From: Aeromonas sp. FDAARGOS 1405
Lineage (GTDB): Bacteria; Pseudomonadota; Gammaproteobacteria; Enterobacterales; Aeromonadaceae
Direction: 5' to 3'
DNA length: 64,000 nucleotides
Assembly (NCBI RefSeq): GCF_019048265.1
Contig: NZ_CP077311.1
Span: 854,501-918,500 of the forward strand
Part shown: positions 62,863-64,000 of the stretch, piece by piece
How positions within the stretch are numbered: the first letter of the stretch is position 1
How the letters are laid out: every line of letters starts with the position of its first letter
The notes under the pieces: model-generated
Databases searched by the model: none
The model's input: only the letters and a program-made list of their open reading frames with translations
What the model was told of the DNA's origin: nothing
Program-made: the position numbers and the translations under genes

Positions 62863-64000
62863 TTACTCATCGCGACTAAACAGGGCCTCGATAAAGTCAT
62901 TGGCGACAAAGGGACGCAAATCATCGATCCCCTCGCCCACCCCGATATAGCGGATCGGGATCTGGAACTTGTCGGCCACCGCGAAGATGACACCGCCTTT
63001 GGCCGTGCCATCCAGCTTGGTCAGGGTGATGCCGGTCAGGCCTACCGCCTCGCTGAACAGCTTGGCCTGGCTCAGGGCGTTCTGGCCGGTGCCAGCATCC
63101 AGAGTCAACATGATCTCGTGGGGTGCCTCTTCATCCAGCTTCTTCATCACCCGCACTACCTTCTTGAGCTCCTCCATCAGGTTGCTCTTGTTCTGCAGGC
63201 GACCGGCAGTATCGGCGATCAGCACATCAGCCCCGCGGGAACGGGCAGCCTCGATGGCGTCATAAATGACGGAAGCGGAGTCGGCACCGGTATGCTGGGC
63301 AATCACCGGAATGTTATTGCGCTGACCCCACACCTGCAGCTGCTCGACCGCAGCGGCGCGGAAGGTATCGCCAGCTGCCAGCATCACACTCTTGCCTTCA
63401 GCCTGGAACTGCTTGGCCAGCTTGCCGATGGTGGTGGTCTTGCCGACGCCATTAACGCCGACCATCAGGATCACGTAAGGCTTCTTGCTGGTGTCGATCA
63501 CCAGCGGCTGCTCGACTTTGGCCAGCATCTCGCCCATGTCCTGCTTGAGCAAACCGTAGAGCACCTCGGCATCCTTCAACTGCTTGCGATCCGCGTGCTG
63601 CACCAGCCCCTCGATGATGCGGGTGGTGGTGTCGACGCCGAGATCGGCGGTCAACAGCTGGGTCTCCAGCTCTTCAAACAGCTCATCATCGATCTTCTTG
63701 CCACGGAACAGGCCGAAGAAACCGGATCCGATATTCTCCTTGGTGCGCACCAGACTGCGCTTGAGGCGAGCAAAGAAGCCCTCCCGCTGCGGCTTGTCCT
63801 GGGTGTCATCGTCCACCTTGGCGGCCAGCGGCAGAGCGGCCAAGGCAGCAGCCTCAGCCTCCATCGCGGCGACCAGGCGCATATCTTCCGCTCGCTGGGC
63901 CTCTTTGGCGATACGGGCTTCTTCCGCAGCCTGAGCTTCGGCAACGATGCGAGCCTCCTCCGCAGCGCGAGCTTCGGCAGCAACACGAGCCTCTTCCGCA
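62863..64000 (-). CDS. ftsY: Signal recognition particle receptor FtsY (N-terminus beyond window)
   Basis: Targets ribosome-SRP complexes to the inner membrane. About 379 codons are visible; the 5' end lies outside. The visible N-terminal part is a charged Ala/Glu/Arg-rich coiled coil with repeated AEEAR-like units. Then come the N domain (FFARLKRSLVRTKENIGSGF) and the GTPase NG domain with GVNGVGKTTTIGKLA, DTAGRLQNKSNLMEEL, TKLDGTAKGG and the end RYIGVGEGIDDLRPF. In frame back to base 63999. It leads the ftsYEX operon. Confidence 0.97.
   Translation of the reverse strand, partial: AEEARVAAEARAAEEARIVAEAQAAEEARIAKEAQRAEDMRLVAAMEAEAAALAALPLAAKVDDDTQDKPQREGFFARLKRSLVRTKENIGSGFFGLFRGKKIDDELFEELETQLLTADLGVDTTTRIIEGLVQHADRKQLKDAEVLYGLLKQDMGEMLAKVEQPLVIDTSKKPYVILMVGVNGVGKTTTIGKLAKQFQAEGKSVMLAAGDTFRAAAVEQLQVWGQRNNIPVIAQHTGADSASVIYDAIEAARSRGADVLIADTAGRLQNKSNLMEELKKVVRVMKKLDEEAPHEIMLTLDAGTGQNALSQAKLFSEAVGLTGITLTKLDGTAKGGVIFAVADKFQIPIRYIGVGEGIDDLRPFVANDFIEALFSRDE

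Overview
The window is a continuous stretch of chromosome from a gammaproteobacterium, and Aeromonas is the best fit. It is GC-rich, which is why long antisense frames accompany most genes. It carries a complete MSHA-type (bundle-forming) type IV pilus locus in the Aeromonas order. It also has mreBCD-maf-rng-yhdP-tldD, ftsY-ftsE-ftsX-rpoH, hut and murQP clusters whose proteins read like Aeromonas/Vibrio orthologues. The genus is inferred from gene content; I cannot name the species. No tRNA, rRNA, insertion sequence, prophage or CRISPR array was seen.

Layout. 1-3.1 kb: 3' truncated metH. 3.3-11.3 kb: single-gene housekeeping units (NhaP-type antiporter, 58-aa ORF, GNAT acetyltransferase, HDOD protein, 87-aa protein, AphA phosphatase, PP-loop ATPase, MFS permease, MarC protein), most of them ended by clear intrinsic terminators. 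11.35-12.07 kb: a tandem pair of 67-aa paralogues, each with a similar upstream element and its own near-identical terminator. 12.2-17.5 kb: a MurNAc-catabolism locus (murQ, murP, a porin, a YccT-like protein) converging on a MurR-type regulator. 17.5-28.9 kb: the cell-shape/RNase G cluster on the minus strand (mreB, mreC, mreD, maf, rng, yhdP, a Dabb protein, a nitrilase, tldD).

29.0-49.3 kb: the pilus locus, read on the minus strand as mshH, (an opposing PLP-enzyme gene), mshI1, I2, J, K, L, M, N, E, G, F, B, A, C, D, O, P, Q. Together these encode a c-di-GMP-responsive assembly ATPase (MshE), platform (MshG), secretin (MshL) with partners (MshM, MshN, MshK), a PilMNO-like alignment complex (MshI1, I2, J), major and minor prepilins (MshA, B, C, D, O) and a large lectin-like surface protein (MshQ). 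A canonical EAL phosphodiesterase lies just beyond mshH. 51.6-58.2 kb: chaA, then the histidine-utilisation operon hutI-G-U-H with two HutC-type palindromes and hutC. 59.1-64 kb: carbonic anhydrase, rpoH, an unexplained structured region with a strong terminator, and ftsX, ftsE and 5' truncated ftsY.

No wholly new multi-gene system is obvious. The most unusual signals are: decayed copies of gene 3' ends lying just after the intact genes (nitrilase, one copy; mshG, two copies), the tandem 67-aa gene cassette, the structured RNA candidate between ftsX and rpoH, and control hairpins placed right after mshA and mreB.
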